From: Bacillota bacterium
GTDB lineage: Bacteria; Bacillota; Clostridia; Christensenellales; CALWSW01
DNA: 5,535 nucleotides
Direction of reading: 5' to 3'
Assembly (NCBI GenBank): GCA_023402915.1
Contig: JAEYFO010000161.1
Span: 1-5,535 of the forward strand
The position numbers were made by a program, and so were the translations under genes. Under the pieces are notes generated by a model, which saw only the letters and a program-made list of their open reading frames with translations, was not told the DNA's origin and searched no databases. Within the stretch, counting starts at the first letter, position 1; each line of letters begins with the position of its first letter. This document shows, in pieces, positions 1 through 5,535 of this stretch.

Positions 1-336
1 ACTCCCCTTCAGGGCGCTCCTGTAAGAACCTGCGGCTCAGCCACAACGATGAAGTATCCTAAGTCTTACGGCTACATCCTGTCTGCCAACGCAGATTACA
101 CCCTCTCTGATGGTACAAGCCGCACCAACCTGATCCGTACTTCCACTATCGTAGAGAAGGGCGACAGCGGCGGAACGTTGGCGGGCTCCTTTATCCCGGA
201 CCGTGTCTCTTTCCTCGGACTGATTAAATCGTGCCTTCTGTATGAAGGCTCTCTCGTAACCTATTCCATTCCATACGCCACGCTCAAAAATTACTATTTC
301 TCCGCAGTGGTATGGAACGTTGCTCCCCTGCCCTGA
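1..336 (+). CDS. Trypsin-like (S1 fold) serine protease, C-terminal part only
   Basis: The reading frame is open from the first base of the window and ends at TGA 334-336, so only the last 111 residues are seen and the start lies upstream. The key sign is EKGDSGGTLAG, whose serine codon is at 166-168. GDSGG is the catalytic-serine and oxyanion-hole motif of chymotrypsin-fold peptidases (trypsin, V8 and streptogrisin types). The preceding 'RTSTIVEKGDSGG' and the following hydrophobic strand 'VSFLGLIKS' fit the C-terminal beta-barrel of that fold. The catalytic His and Asp, and any signal peptide, would be upstream, so activity cannot be confirmed. It is probably secreted, judging from its neighbours (inference). 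A hand count gives about 53% GC, lower than the following gene. The next gene starts 19 bases after this stop, which suggests co-transcription. An internal ATG at 49 is not a credible start because homology-like sequence continues upstream of it. Confidence 0.82.
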   Translation, partial: TPLQGAPVRTCGSATTMKYPKSYGYILSANADYTLSDGTSRTNLIRTSTIVEKGDSGGTLAGSFIPDRVSFLGLIKSCLLYEGSLVTYSIPYATLKNYYFSAVVWNVAPLP

Positions 337-355
337 CAGAAAGAAGGTGTCCACC

Positions 356-1825
356 ATGACCGCAGCACGCCGCTTCTCTCTCCTTCTCTCCCTGCTTCTT
401 GCCGTCTGCCTGTGCGTTCCCGCTGTCCATGCGGAAGAACCTTCCCATGCCGGTCTGTACATCCTCACGCCCCGCGTCTCGCGGGGTGCGAAGGTATACG
501 CTGTAATGAGTACCGCACATTACAATCAAAGGGGCGGACTGGCCGTAGACGACCTTCTGAGTCTGAACGCGCTGGATGGTAATCTGGATGGCTACCGCCT
601 TGCTAACATCTCTGAGATGCCCGTTGACCCCACTGTCGTTGTGGAGCCGCCCCTCTTCTACGGCACGGGCGCTCTGGCGGACGTCAGCATGCCCTTTTCC
701 TATTACGACGCTGAGGGCAAGCCCAGCAGGCAGTTCTTTTATGCGGAAAATTATTCCGGCGGCGCACTTTTTCACCTTTCCCGGATGAGCGTGACCTGGG
801 CTTCCTGCTTTGGCGCCGACTATTCCAAGCTTTCCCTCTCCGCCGACTCCCTCAACCGTCTGGCGCTCAACCCCTCCGCTTCCAGAGAAAATCCCTTCGT
901 GCTGTACGCGCTGGACTGCGGCGCGGCCGCCGTCACGCTGGACGGCAAAGCTGTAGTCTCCCTGAGCGTCAAAGGGGGATACACGTCGCTGGAGGTGCGT
1001 CTGGCGGCGCGGGCGCTTCACAAAAAGCGCGAAGCCAAAGTCCTGCCGGGCGAAGAGGTGGTGTGCGCCACATCAGTCCTGCCCAAAGAGCAGCTGTTCC
1101 CCCAGTACGGCTGGACGTTCAGCAGCCTGACGGCGGCGGGCAGCCTCGGCTTTAACAAGCTGCTGGCCGAACGGAACTATCCCTTCCACGATTTCACGTT
1201 CCGGAAAGTGAAGAAACCCGCGCAGACTCCCGCGCTTTACACCGGTACGCAGGAAGTAACCACAGCGTTCGGCCCGTTCCGGCTGGAAGCCTACGTGCAG
1301 GGCGAGCGGACGGACGTGTTTGCCGTGCTGCCCAGCGGAAAAAACCGCAACGTCCGTCCCGGCGACACAGAGGAAACCATCCGCAGCTGGGCGGAAAAAG
1401 CCCTCTGGAAAGAGCAGCTCACCGCGCGGATGCGGGACGCGCTTTCCGGCACGGCGGTCAATCCCTTCTGCCCGGAAGTTCAGCCGTATAAAAAAATCGC
1501 AGCCTCCTTCCTCGGCGAAGCAGGCTCCGCCTTTGACACGAAGGACGGCTGGACTCTTTGCCAGACGCTCTGGATGGAGCGGCCCCGGGACTACTACGGC
1601 GACTGGCTCGGAGAAATTCTGCTCTTCGCCTGCGCCAACGCGCCGGAGGGCAGCGACCCGGCCAAAGCGGAAATCTCCGTGCTGGCGTATTTCCGGATGG
1701 ACAATACCTATTCCCGCTCTGCCGTTCTCGCCATGGAGCCGGGCGAAAGCCTGCCGCACTTCATCGGCCGCCTGCGGGAGAAAGTGCCGCTCAAGGAAAT
1801 GCCCTTCCCGCTGGCGCCGAATTGA
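356..1825 (+). CDS. Secreted protein of unknown function, paralogue of the next gene
   Basis: This encodes 489 residues that I do not recognise as a named family. I chose ATG 356 because it follows AGAAGG (342-347) by 8 bases and opens directly into a Sec signal peptide: basic MTAARR, a leucine-rich core at about residues 8-22, and a likely cleavage after VHA (residue 26). An in-frame ATG at 320 would overlap the protease and bury the signal. There is no lipobox cysteine at the cleavage site, no later membrane helix and no LPxTG anchor, so the mature protein is probably free or cell-wall associated. Mature features are GLYILTP (33-39), ENPFV (178-182), TLDG (194-197), LAARAL (216-221) and a motif FNKLLAERNYPFHDFTF (266-282), all with counterparts in the 1979-3544 product. 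The C-terminal third (about 395-450) is rich in Trp, Tyr and Phe. It lies 19 bases after the protease gene, so it is probably in the same transcript. The coding call is secure; the function is unknown. Confidence 0.9.
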   Translation: MTAARRFSLLLSLLLAVCLCVPAVHAEEPSHAGLYILTPRVSRGAKVYAVMSTAHYNQRGGLAVDDLLSLNALDGNLDGYRLANISEMPVDPTVVVEPPLFYGTGALADVSMPFSYYDAEGKPSRQFFYAENYSGGALFHLSRMSVTWASCFGADYSKLSLSADSLNRLALNPSASRENPFVLYALDCGAAAVTLDGKAVVSLSVKGGYTSLEVRLAARALHKKREAKVLPGEEVVCATSVLPKEQLFPQYGWTFSSLTAAGSLGFNKLLAERNYPFHDFTFRKVKKPAQTPALYTGTQEVTTAFGPFRLEAYVQGERTDVFAVLPSGKNRNVRPGDTEETIRSWAEKALWKEQLTARMRDALSGTAVNPFCPEVQPYKKIAASFLGEAGSAFDTKDGWTLCQTLWMERPRDYYGDWLGEILLFACANAPEGSDPAKAEISVLAYFRMDNTYSRSAVLAMEPGESLPHFIGRLREKVPLKEMPFPLAPN

Positions 1826-1896
1826 GCGGCGTCCAGGATGCGCTTTCCGCCTTTTTCCGTTTTACAATTTCTTCACATCGCTGCGGCAGGGGGATA

Positions 1897-1925
1897 TTGC
1901 CCGGCTCACAGTTTTTTGATAACAT
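1897..1925 (+). promoter_or_regulatory. Possible sigma-A promoter upstream of the second secreted protein
   Basis: The 153-base gap between the two secreted-protein genes becomes sharply AT-rich from about 1907. TTGCCC (1897-1902) and TAACAT (1920-1925) are separated by 17 bases and each matches four of six consensus positions (TTGACA/TATAAT). This leaves a leader of roughly 45 bases before the ribosome binding site. The match is modest and the assignment is an inference; read-through from the upstream gene is equally possible. Confidence 0.28.
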
Positions 1926-1960
1926 AAATTTGTAATTATTTTCCATTTTTATTTCAAAAA

Positions 1961-1970
1961 AGGAAGGAGG
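1961..1970 (+). promoter_or_regulatory. Strong Shine-Dalgarno site of the second secreted protein
   Basis: AGGAAGGAGG contains AAGGAGG, a full-length complement to the 16S rRNA anti-Shine-Dalgarno sequence. It ends 8 bases before ATG 1979, which fixes that start. It is stronger than the AGAAGG site of the upstream paralogue, suggesting higher translation of this gene. Confidence 0.85.
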
Positions 1971-1978
1971 TTTTCTCC

Positions 1979-3544
1979 ATGAAACGCACCCCCTCCCTTC
2001 TCCTGTGCCTCCTTCTGCTGGCGGCGCTTCCCCTGAGCGCCGCCGGGGCGCAATCCTCCGCAGCGGAAGAACGCGATACGGGGCTTTACGTTCTCACGCC
2101 GAAGCTCTCCCCTTGCATTGCGGCTTCCGTCGCCGGCTGCGCCGACCCCTACGAAGGCGATGTCATTCTCGATTCTGTCGGTCGTTTCACGGAATCCGAG
2201 TGGAACGGTTCTGTCCCTCTCCAGGAGAACTGGGTCTGGAGCGGCGGCGACGCTTCTCTTTGGGGACATCCCTTCGCACTCTGGAACACGCAGGATGCGC
2301 CGGAAGAGGAGGTTCAGTATTTCGTCACCCGCATCAAGAAGGGCAATCGGGCCACGCACTTTCTCAGTCTCTGCGCGCACCGCGAGGACAGCGGCGACGT
2401 CCCCGCGTCTTACGTCCTCTTTGAAAACAGGAACTACAAAACGAGCACCTACGCTCCCCTCCCCGGAAAAAAGGCGGACTGGGTCAACGAACTGGCCCTT
2501 TTCCCCAATCTCGGGCCGGAAAACCCGCTCGTTCCCGTGCGCAGCGCTGCGGGTCTGGCCGTCATTTCCCTGGATGGGACGGTACTGCGCACACTCTATA
2601 TCGAACCGAACCACTGCGCGGAAGAAGTGAAAGAAGCGGCGCGCCAGTTTCTTTCCAAGCAGAAGGCGCAGCTCAAAAAGGACGGGCAATGCGTGACGAT
2701 CAACGTCCCGCTTTCCAAAAAAGCGCTCTGCGATCCCTACAGCGGCACGCCCGTTTCCAGGGAGAAGAACGACGAGCTGAACGCTCTTTTGCAAAGCAAA
2801 GGCTGGCAGTTCGACGAGTTTGCTTTTTTTGAAAGCGCAGCAAAAACGAAGCCGCTAACCTATCGCGCCATGAACGTCATTGCCGTCAAAGGCGGCGAAT
2901 GCGCGCTTTTCGCTGAGATCTCGCTCTCTCAAAACGAGCACAGCAGCGATACCGCCTCTGTGAACGCTTACGCCCGCACCGAAACAAAAAGCTGGTCCTT
3001 GCCCCGTTCTTTCAACCAGAAGGACGCAGCGGCTCGGGCCGTCGATAGGCTCGACCGGGAGCGCTTCCAAACCGCCCTGTGGGAAAACACCGTCGATTTT
3101 GCCCGAACGACCGACTTGCGCGGCGACCCGGAGGTTTTCAAGGTGGGCGCGTCCGGTCGGGAAACCATGCTCAACTTCAAGCTGGCCGGGTGGAGCGATT
3201 CGGACGCGCTGTATTACACGGCAGGCTGGATGATTTTTGAAAAGTCCGCCGGCTTTCCGAAAAACCAGATGCCTTTCGCCTCGGTTTTCGCCGTCGCCCG
3301 CTATGAGCCGGGGAAAAAGGCAGAGGATATCAAACCCGTGTACTATCTGACCGTACACAAAGTCCCCGCCACGGCGGAAGAATATTCCAGCGGCTACTTC
3401 TTCGATGAGGCCTTCGACTATCCGACTTCCCAGCTCATTTATATTCCCGTCTACGCCACCCGCTTCTACCTCGGCTCCTCCATCTCCCTCAAGAAGGTGC
3501 TTTCCCTCATCCGGACGGCAAACTCCCTCGGGGAACAGAGGTGA
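1979..3544 (+). CDS. Secreted protein of unknown function, paralogue of the preceding gene
   Basis: This encodes 521 residues of unrecognised family. ATG 1979 is preceded at 8 bases by a very strong ribosome binding site. It opens a signal peptide: MKR, a leucine-rich core at about residues 5-19, and a likely cleavage at AGA|Q after residue 24. No lipobox, sorting motif or later membrane helix is evident. Homology to the 356-1825 product is visible by eye: GLYVLTP (35-41 against 33-39), ENPLV...AVISLDG...EAARQFL (181-225 against 178-221) and LNALLQSKGWQFDEFAF (267-283 against 266-282). The C-terminal 150 residues diverge. In that part are FASVFAVARYEP (433-444) and an aromatic strand-like tail (YLTVH, 'SQLIYIPVYATRFYLG', then an amphipathic helix to the end), suggesting a mostly beta mature protein. 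This is inference. A dispersed hairpin repeat begins 5 bases after the stop, and a bidirectional terminator lies about 150 bases downstream. It may have its own promoter. Function is unknown; an export, cell-surface or protease-partner role is only suggested by context. Confidence 0.92.
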   Translation: MKRTPSLLLCLLLLAALPLSAAGAQSSAAEERDTGLYVLTPKLSPCIAASVAGCADPYEGDVILDSVGRFTESEWNGSVPLQENWVWSGGDASLWGHPFALWNTQDAPEEEVQYFVTRIKKGNRATHFLSLCAHREDSGDVPASYVLFENRNYKTSTYAPLPGKKADWVNELALFPNLGPENPLVPVRSAAGLAVISLDGTVLRTLYIEPNHCAEEVKEAARQFLSKQKAQLKKDGQCVTINVPLSKKALCDPYSGTPVSREKNDELNALLQSKGWQFDEFAFFESAAKTKPLTYRAMNVIAVKGGECALFAEISLSQNEHSSDTASVNAYARTETKSWSLPRSFNQKDAAARAVDRLDRERFQTALWENTVDFARTTDLRGDPEVFKVGASGRETMLNFKLAGWSDSDALYYTAGWMIFEKSAGFPKNQMPFASVFAVARYEPGKKAEDIKPVYYLTVHKVPATAEEYSSGYFFDEAFDYPTSQLIYIPVYATRFYLGSSISLKKVLSLIRTANSLGEQR

Positions 3545-3549
3545 GGAGA

Positions 3550-3625
3550 GAGACGTCGGGGGACTTGCCGGGAGAACTTTTTTGAAAAAAAGTTCTCCCA
3601 GACCCTTTCAAAAAACTTCTAAAAA
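3550..3625 (+). repeat. Gene-end hairpin repeat, copy 1
   Basis: This is one of two inverted copies in the intergenic region. The order on the plus strand is a leader block GAGACGTCGGGGGAC (3550-3564), then a perfect stem GGGAGAAC (3570-3577) with GTTCTCCC (3592-3599) extended inwards by a T6/A6 pairing, and a tail (3600-3625) containing CCCTTTCAAAAAACTTCTA. It begins 5 bases after the stop of the secreted-protein gene. No T-run follows the stem, so it is not a textbook intrinsic terminator, although it sits in terminator position. It matches the copy at 3912-3974 read on the other strand. Relative to that copy it carries about 11 extra bases between leader and stem. Confidence 0.65.
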
Positions 3626-3695
3626 TAATACCTATTGCGGAAAACGTTGCTTCTTTCCTCTTATGAAAAAAACACGGAAACCCTCCTTCTAAAAT

Positions 3696-3735
3696 AAAAA
3701 AGCGCGAAGCCTTTCTTTCCGCTCCGCGCTTTTTT
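3696..3735. terminator. Bidirectional intrinsic terminator between convergent units
   Basis: AAAAAAGCGCG (3696-3706) is perfectly complementary to CGCGCTTTTTT (3725-3735). After one A/C mismatch the stem continues with AGC (3708-3710) against GCT (3721-3723), closing a 10-base pyrimidine loop. The plus-strand transcript has a U-run after the stem (3730-3735, then CTTTT). The minus-strand transcript also has one, from the A-run at 3691-3701. It therefore can stop both the secreted-protein transcript and the pst-phoU transcript coming from the right. Confidence 0.86.
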
Positions 3736-3770
3736 CTTTTGGAACAACTTCAGGACAAAGGGGACAAACA

Positions 3771-3804
3771 GGGCTTTTTTGCATTTTCATCAAGCAAACA
3801 GCCC
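3771..3804. other. Imperfect intergenic hairpin
   Basis: GGGCT (3771-3775) pairs with AGCCC (3800-3804) and TTTGC (3778-3782) pairs with GCAAA (3794-3798), separated by a small TT/C internal loop and an 11-base apical loop. There is no T-run after it on either strand, so it is a weak terminator at best. It may be a decayed terminator or chance structure. The surrounding 3736-3911 holds no credible gene; the short open frames there lack ribosome binding sites and are low-complexity pyrimidine-rich sequence. Confidence 0.3.
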
Positions 3805-3911
3805 AAAGCCTTCCGGCATTTTCCCGCCCCAAACAGCAACCGTCCCGTTTTTCTGCTTTCCTTCCCTTCCTCCATCAGAAGAGAAACGTCCCGCCCTTCT
3901 CTTTCCCTTCC

Positions 3912-3974
3912 TTCTAAAAGTTTTTGAAGGGGGTTTGGGGGACACTTTTTGAAAAAAGTGTCCCCCAACGTCTC
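3912..3974 (-). repeat. Gene-end hairpin repeat, copy 2 (inverted)
   Basis: Read on the minus strand, the order is leader GAGACGTTGGGGGAC (3974-3960), a perfect stem GGGGGACAC (3966-3958) with GTGTCCCCC (3945-3937) extended inwards by five T/A pairs, then a tail (3936-3912) containing CTTCAAAAACTTTTA. The stem lies 16 bases after the phoU stop, so the copy has the same position relative to its gene as copy 1 has to the secreted-protein gene. The leader differs from copy 1 at one of 15 bases. Here the last bases of the leader form part of the stem. No T-run follows the stem on the minus strand. Confidence 0.65.
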
Positions 3975-3982
3975 CCAAATAC

Positions 3983-4639
3983 TCAAATGATCCTCTGGTT
4001 CTTGTGCCTGCCGGTGATGGAAAAGATGACCCACTCGGCGATGTTGACGGCGTGATCGCCGATGCGCTCGAAATACTTCGCCACCAGCACCAGATCGATG
4101 AACTGCCGCCCCTTCTCCGCGTCCTCCTGAATGAGCTTGACCAGCTCCTCCTTCGTTTTGTCGAACAGCTCGTCCACCACGTCGTCCTGCCGGATCACTT
4201 CCTGCGCCAGAGAAAGATCGTGCTGCACGAAGGCGTCCACGCTCTTTTTCACCATGTCGATCGTCTCTTTCGCCATGCGCAGGATGTTCTCCGTGTGCGC
4301 CACGACGGAATCCGCCGCCAGCCGCAGCGTGATCTCCGAAATGTCCGCCGCATGGTCGCCAATGCGCTCCATGTCCGTAATCATCTTGAGCGCCGTGGAG
4401 ATCATCCGAAGATCGGTCGCCACCGGCTGCTGCTGCAAGAGCAGCTTCAGGCAGTGGGACTCGATGCGCCGCTCCTGATCGTTGATCTGCCGGTCGGACT
4501 CCACCGCCTCCCGCGCAAGCAGCACGTCCCGATCCTCAAAGGCCTTCACCGCCCGGTCGATGGACTGCTCGATCAGGCTTCCCATGTCGATCAGCTCCCG
4601 GTGCAGCTCGGACAGCTCCCTGTCAAATCCGTTTCTCAT
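3983..4639 (-). CDS. phoU: PhoU, phosphate transport and Pho regulon regulator
   Basis: PhoU is a cytoplasmic three-helix-bundle protein that relays the state of the PstSCAB importer to the PhoR sensor kinase and restrains phosphate uptake (established for the family). The product is 218 residues, the usual length, with two tandem PhoU domains. Each ends in the conserved metal-binding motif: DMERIGDHAADISE (89-102) and YFERIGDHAVNIAEW (189-203), with acidic residues at E91, D95, D99 and at E191, D195. The start is a choice. TTG at 4651 would add four residues, but the ribosome-binding-like GGGGAGG (4659-4653) would then be only one base away. ATG 4639 gives the canonical MRNxFDREL start, with 13 bases from that site. 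It follows the pstB stop (4646-4644) by 4 bases, implying translational coupling. It is the last gene of the pst operon. Confidence 0.96.
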   Translation of the reverse strand: MRNGFDRELSELHRELIDMGSLIEQSIDRAVKAFEDRDVLLAREAVESDRQINDQERRIESHCLKLLLQQQPVATDLRMISTALKMITDMERIGDHAADISEITLRLAADSVVAHTENILRMAKETIDMVKKSVDAFVQHDLSLAQEVIRQDDVVDELFDKTKEELVKLIQEDAEKGRQFIDLVLVAKYFERIGDHAVNIAEWVIFSITGRHKNQRII

Positions 4640-4643
4640 GACC

Positions 4644-5399
4644 TCAGCCAAACCTCCCCGTGATGTAATCCTCCGTGCGCTTGTCGTTCGGCATGGAGAA
4701 AATGTCCTCCGTCGCGCCCTCTTCGATCACTTCGCCCAGCAGGAAAAACGCCGTCCGGTCGGAAATGCGCGCCGCCTGCTGCATGTTGTGCGTCACCATG
4801 ACGATGGTATAGCGTTCTTTAAGCTCCTGCGCCAGATCCTCGATGCGCGTCGTGGAAATGGGGTCGAGCGCGCTCGTCGGCTCGTCCATGAGCAGCACCT
4901 CCGGCTCCACTGCCAGCGCCCGCGCGATGCAAAGCCGCTGCTGCTGTCCGCCCGAAAGCCCCAGCGCGCTCTTTTTGAGCCGGTCCTTCAGCTCGTCCCA
5001 GATCGCCGCGCCCCGCAGGCTCTTTTCGACGATCTCGTCCAGCCTGGCCTTGGCGTGTACGCCGTGGGTGCGCGGGCCGTAGGCGATGTTGTCGTATACG
5101 CTCATGGGGAAGGGGTTGGGCTTTTGAAAGACCATGCCGACGCGCTTGCGCAGCTCGTTCACATCGTAAGACGGGCGGTAAATGTCCTGCCCGTCCAAAA
5201 GGACACTGCCCGTGAGCTTGCAGCCCGGCACCAGATCGTTCATCCGGTTGAGGGATTTCAAAAGCGTGGATTTTCCGCAGCCCGACGGCCCGATAAACGC
5301 CATGATGGACTTTTCCGGAATGTTCAACGACACGCCCTTGAGCGCATGGAACGCGCCGTAATACAGATTCAGATCGCTGATCTCAAATTTATTCTTCAT
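4644..5399 (-). CDS. pstB: PstB, phosphate ABC transporter ATP-binding subunit
   Basis: This is the cytoplasmic ATPase that powers phosphate import by PstSCAB. Its 251 residues are the normal length. All ABC motifs are intact: an aromatic A-loop Y13 (or Y14), Walker [10 protein letters not shown] (37-45), Q-loop Q92 within [10 protein letters not shown] (91-100), which is typical of PstB, signature LSGGQ (148-152), Walker B LLMDEP (169-174), D-loop SALD (176-179) and switch histidine H204. The C-terminal EDYITGRFG is also typical of PstB. ATG at 5399-5397 is preceded by AGAAGGGA about 8 bases upstream. The gene lies 27 bases after pstA and 4 bases before phoU, in one operon. Phosphate-starvation control via PhoB/PhoP is expected, but the promoter is outside the window. 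Confidence 0.98.
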   Translation of the reverse strand: MKNKFEISDLNLYYGAFHALKGVSLNIPEKSIMAFIGPSGCGKSTLLKSLNRMNDLVPGCKLTGSVLLDGQDIYRPSYDVNELRKRVGMVFQKPNPFPMSVYDNIAYGPRTHGVHAKARLDEIVEKSLRGAAIWDELKDRLKKSALGLSGGQQQRLCIARALAVEPEVLLMDEPTSALDPISTTRIEDLAQELKERYTIVMVTHNMQQAARISDRTAFFLLGEVIEEGATEDIFSMPNDKRTEDYITGRFG

Positions 5400-5426
5400 C
5401 GGTTTTTCCCTTCTTTCGGACTGCGT

Positions 5427-5535
5427 TCAGGACTGCCGTCCAATGCGCTTGGCAATGGCGGAAGCCGCGGCGTTGATGAGCAGCACCACCGCCAGCAGCA
5501 CCACCGCCGAGGCGTAGGCCTTGTCGGAGTTGAGC
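5427..5535 (-). CDS. pstA: PstA, phosphate ABC transporter permease, C-terminal end
   Basis: Only the last 35 residues are present; the gene runs off the right edge, with one extra base at 5535 before the first full codon. The translation begins LNSDKAYASAVVLLAVVLLI and continues through an Ala-rich stretch to KRIGRQS and TGA (5429-5427). That is one hydrophobic transmembrane helix followed by a basic cytoplasmic tail, the usual PstA end. Identification rests on the AYAxAVVLL-type motif and on its position directly before pstB. PstC has a similar end, but PstA is the normal gene immediately upstream of pstB. Confidence 0.88.
   Translation of the reverse strand, partial: LNSDKAYASAVVLLAVVLLINAAASAIAKRIGRQS

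Noticed and set aside
284..1759. Long open frames antisense to, or out of frame with, the first secreted-protein gene
   Set aside because: They are shadows of GC-rich coding sequence: no ribosome binding site, Arg/Gly-rich translations, and the plus-strand frame has a signal peptide and paralogue support.
1826..1856. Possible terminator after the first secreted-protein gene (GGCG 1828-1831 with CGCC 1848-1851, then TTTTT)
   Set aside because: The stem is only four pairs with a 16-base loop, too weak to call.
3578..3615. Switch-like alternative pairing in repeat copy 1 (TTTTTTGAAA 3578-3587 with TTTCAAAAAA 3606-3615)
   Set aside because: The complementarity is simple A/T sequence and is not kept in copy 2, so there is no support for a conserved switch.
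3739..4034. Small open frames on both strands in the intergenic region
   Set aside because: Low-complexity Ser/Phe/Pro or Lys/Arg/Gly translations without ribosome binding sites, and they run through the repeat hairpin.
4004..4663. Plus-strand open frame opposite phoU
   Set aside because: It is a mirror of the phoU codons; the minus strand encodes unmistakable PhoU motifs.
1..5535. CRISPR array, tRNA or rRNA genes, insertion sequence, phage attachment site
   Set aside because: I saw no regularly spaced repeats, cloverleaf, transposase frame or direct-repeat insertion footprint.

Overview
The window looks like chromosomal DNA of a fairly GC-rich low-molecular-biology-reference Firmicute, most likely a gut-type Clostridia/Oscillospiraceae relative. 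This is an inference from strong AGGAGG-type ribosome binding sites, classical Sec signal peptides, the pstA-pstB-phoU gene order, the clostridial look of PstB and PhoU, and a gene-end hairpin repeat of a kind I associate with that group. No taxonomic marker gene is present, so the assignment is loose.

Left part (1-3544, plus strand): the C-terminal end of a trypsin-like (S1 fold) serine protease carrying the GDSGG catalytic-serine motif is followed 19 bases later by a secreted protein of 489 residues. After a 153-base AT-rich gap comes a second secreted protein of 521 residues. I recognise neither secreted protein as a named family. They are, however, distant paralogues of each other: both have a signal peptide, then a GLYxLTP motif just inside the mature N-terminus, an ENPxV...LDG...AAR block near residue 180-220, and a similar motif near residue 270. 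The protease plus paralogue pair is the least-described part of the window.

Middle part (3545-3982): a 438-base intergenic region between convergent transcription units. It holds a clear bidirectional intrinsic terminator (3696-3735), a weaker imperfect hairpin (3771-3804), and two inverted copies of a dispersed repeat (3550-3625 and 3912-3974). Each repeat copy sits just after a stop codon, in the same orientation relative to its gene. The two copies share flanking blocks and keep a perfect stem although three stem base pairs differ, which is covariation-like. I see no credible gene here.

Right part (3983-5535, minus strand): the distal end of a high-affinity phosphate transport operon. It consists of the last 35 residues of the PstA permease, the complete PstB ATPase and the complete PhoU regulator, with short gaps of 27 and 4 bases. 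PstA and PstB belong to the inner-membrane PstSCAB phosphate importer. PhoU links importer activity to the PhoR/PhoB(P) two-component response. The promoter, pstS and pstC lie outside the window. Nothing in the sequence ties the secreted-protein cluster to phosphate; the two units simply converge.
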